NCBI GenBank assembly: GCA_046349915.1
Contig: JAXMBL010000007.1
Span: forward strand, 1 to 64,000
Source: CAIXSC01 sp046349915
GTDB lineage: Bacteria > Planctomycetota > Planctomycetia > Pirellulales > Pirellulaceae
Reading direction: 5' to 3'
Length of the DNA stretch: 64,000 nucleotides
In this document: positions 62,306 through 64,000 of the stretch, in pieces
Layout of the letters: each line of letters starts with the position of its first letter
How positions within the stretch are numbered: position 1 is the stretch's first letter
The notes under the pieces: generated by a model
The model's input: the letters and a program-made list of their open reading frames with translations, nothing else
Told to the model about the DNA's origin: nothing
Databases searched by the model: none
Position numbers and translations under genes: made by a program

Positions 62306-63967
62306 ATGAAATTCCACATGATCTGTAAGTTTGACGCATGCGGTGCGAAGGTTGCCTGTCTCGTGCTGGCGATAGGTTGGTTGTCCAGCTTTGCCGACGA
62401 TGCGGTCTCGTGGGCGCCGTCATCGAAGAACCTCATCGTCGTCGATTTTGTTGGCGCTAGCGACGGCAAGGCGCCCGATGGATTGGTTCTCAAGGGTGAC
62501 TCGGAATGGGGTGCGCTTGCCGATCCGGCCCGCGAATATGCCGGCCATGGGGTGCGACTTCTTGCGGGGAGCGACGCGAACCGCGATGAGAAACGAGAGG
62601 GCTCGGTGACCACAACCGTGAAGAACCTAACGCCCGAGTTGGGCCGCTGGTTTCGTTTTCGCGTTCGAGCGCTCGCACAGGACGGCTTCCAAGTGGAGCG
62701 CGACGACTTGTTCCTCAAGGTCGAATTCTTTCGCGACGGCGGCGCGAATTCGCTCGACCATGTTCGTCAATCGATTTATGAACAGGTGGAACGCGATCGC
62801 AAATCGCTGGCCGACCAAGGCACGAACAAGAATCTGGGGCGGGCGACGTGGCGTTCGTTCGACATGGTCTTTCGCACTCCGTTTCCGGAAGTCGACACGC
62901 TGCAATTGAGCGTCGGATTTGGGCACGGTCAGGGAGCGGGCGCGAACTCTGATTTCCTCATTCAGGAATGGGAGCTGTCGCCGATTTCGGCGCCCGCGGA
63001 ATATGCGCCGCCCAAGCCGCCAGCATTGGGGCGAGACAAGTCAGAACTGCCGAAACTCTTGCCGCTGGGAGGTCGCTGGTACTACGATCCGCGCGAGGGT
63101 GAACAGACTCCGCCCGCCGAGTTTAACTACGCCAATGGCGACCGATTGCTGTATCTCAGCGATCGCCTGGAATCGCCCTTCGCCGACAATATGTCGGCGT
63201 GGCTTCGCAAGGGATATCTCGATCAGGCGGGGCAGGTCGTCAAGCAGGACCGCTTTGTCGCGGACAACGTGGTGGTGTCGTTTACGAAGACGCATTTGGT
63301 GATTCGCTCGCATAATTTGCCGAATCATCCGACTGCCGTGTTCCCCGACCGCAGCCGCTCGCTCGATGGCAACCCCAACTACATCCAGGAACGACTGACC
63401 ACCACCAGAATCCCGCTGGAACCGAAGGTCAACCCGCAACACGTCGCCATGAAGAATTCGAACAACAACGACCATGCACTGCCGATGGGGCCCATCGGCA
63501 TGGCGGTGAATGGAGTCGTCTTCTTCAATCCGTTCGATCATCTGTTGGATAAGGACGCGGTCTGGCGGCTCGATCGTTGCTGCGGACATCCGTCGCCCAA
63601 CTCGCTGTACCACTACCACAAGTACCCAGTCTGCGTGAAGACTCCGTGGTCGGACAATGGTGCTGGCCACTCGCCTTTAATCGGATTCGCGAACGATGGT
63701 TTCCCGGTGTACGGTCCCTATGAGTCGTCAGGCATGCTTGCCAAAGATGAGCCGACAAATCCGCTGAACGAATTCAATTTGCATGAGGACTCGGCGCGAG
63801 GTCCGCACTACCATGTGACACCGGGGAAGTTCCCGCACATCATTGGCGGGTTCTGGGGAGTCGCCGAGTCGCGACGAGGCGGACCGCCGGGTGGAGGACC
63901 GCCAAGCAAGCGACCTGGACCGGGACGCCGTCCGCCGCCGCCGGGAAAAAGAGGGCCCGGCGAGTAA
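62306..63967 (+). CDS. Secreted YHYH-domain protein
   Basis: From MKFHMICKFDACGAKVACLV at 62306 (the frame is open to 62267) the product is 553 residues. A signal peptide is followed by a beta-rich N-terminal domain (about 35-230). The YHYH domain runs from about 325 to 510, with GPIGMAVNGVVFFNPFD, a CCGHPSPNSLYHYHKYP core motif, and ANDGFPVYGPYE. The C-terminal tail is Pro/Gly/Arg-rich and low-complexity. YHYH proteins are exported and of unknown activity. The histidine motif suggests metal binding. It is not in an operon with the oxidoreductase (157 bp gap). Confidence 0.8.
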   Translation: MKFHMICKFDACGAKVACLVLAIGWLSSFADDAVSWAPSSKNLIVVDFVGASDGKAPDGLVLKGDSEWGALADPAREYAGHGVRLLAGSDANRDEKREGSVTTTVKNLTPELGRWFRFRVRALAQDGFQVERDDLFLKVEFFRDGGANSLDHVRQSIYEQVERDRKSLADQGTNKNLGRATWRSFDMVFRTPFPEVDTLQLSVGFGHGQGAGANSDFLIQEWELSPISAPAEYAPPKPPALGRDKSELPKLLPLGGRWYYDPREGEQTPPAEFNYANGDRLLYLSDRLESPFADNMSAWLRKGYLDQAGQVVKQDRFVADNVVVSFTKTHLVIRSHNLPNHPTAVFPDRSRSLDGNPNYIQERLTTTRIPLEPKVNPQHVAMKNSNNNDHALPMGPIGMAVNGVVFFNPFDHLLDKDAVWRLDRCCGHPSPNSLYHYHKYPVCVKTPWSDNGAGHSPLIGFANDGFPVYGPYESSGMLAKDEPTNPLNEFNLHEDSARGPHYHVTPGKFPHIIGGFWGVAESRRGGPPGGGPPSKRPGPGRRPPPPGKRGPGE

Positions 63968-64000
63968 GCAATTCGTCTCTGTCGTGAACTCCTTGAAGCG

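Overview
The window most likely comes from a planctomycete chromosome. This rests on several lineage-typical traits: an RTX protein with an LEPR-XLL-like N-terminus; very large Ser/Thr kinases each next to an ECF sigma gene, one of them carrying an anti-sigma-type zinc finger and a TIGR03067-like domain; and secreted Gfo/Idh/MocA, SASA-esterase and YHYH proteins. Nothing in the sequence fixes the genus, and I see no rRNA, tRNA or CRISPR array.

Region 1 (1-7.6 kb, + strand, GC-rich) is a phage-type tail module: a partial gene, a tail-assembly-chaperone-like gene with a -1-frame extension, an HK97-gp10-like gene, a tape measure, two structural proteins (one with an alternating-cysteine tail), a glycosyltransferase and a fragment of an RfaE-type sugar kinase. 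Neighbouring genes overlap by a few bases or nearly touch.

Region 2 (8.0-24.2 kb, + strand) is the most interesting part. A protein with an Ig-like stretch is translationally coupled to a 749-aa protein that resembles a degenerate tubulin/FtsZ. A 533-aa protein with an intact tubulin/FtsZ GTP-binding signature follows. Directly downstream is a minimal contractile-injection (type VI secretion-like) cluster: ClpV-like ATPase, TssB-like and TssC-like sheath proteins, two tube-like proteins, a membrane-associated PD-(D/E)XK nuclease-like protein, VgrG, a TssF-like baseplate protein and a possible PAAR-like tip. No TssJ, TssL, TssM or TssK is visible. I infer a contractile machine with a two-component tubulin-like cytoskeletal partner.

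Region 3 (24.2-34.2 kb) is a decaying accessory region. It holds a hairpin-rich gap, a Phd antitoxin with a VapC stub, an AAA ATPase whose TOPRIM-like partner is split by an IS1182-like element (CTAG duplication), a frameshifted large serine recombinase, an HTH protein followed by a 22-bp perfect palindrome, and two Imm11-like immunity genes in tandem.

Region 4 (34.2-64 kb) is more ordinary chromosome, rich in signalling and secreted proteins. It contains a ~1680-aa kinase with a leucine-rich-repeat-like array plus its ECF sigma; a SigK/RskA/fasciclin group whose fasciclin gene is broken by a second IS (9-bp duplication); SOUL, SASA esterase, TPR, CNNM-type transporter and RTX proteins; two further ECF sigma units; a zinc-finger kinase; an oxidoreductase; and a YHYH protein. 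Three copies of a palindromic intergenic repeat (45.1, 52.6 and 55.2 kb) lie between these genes.
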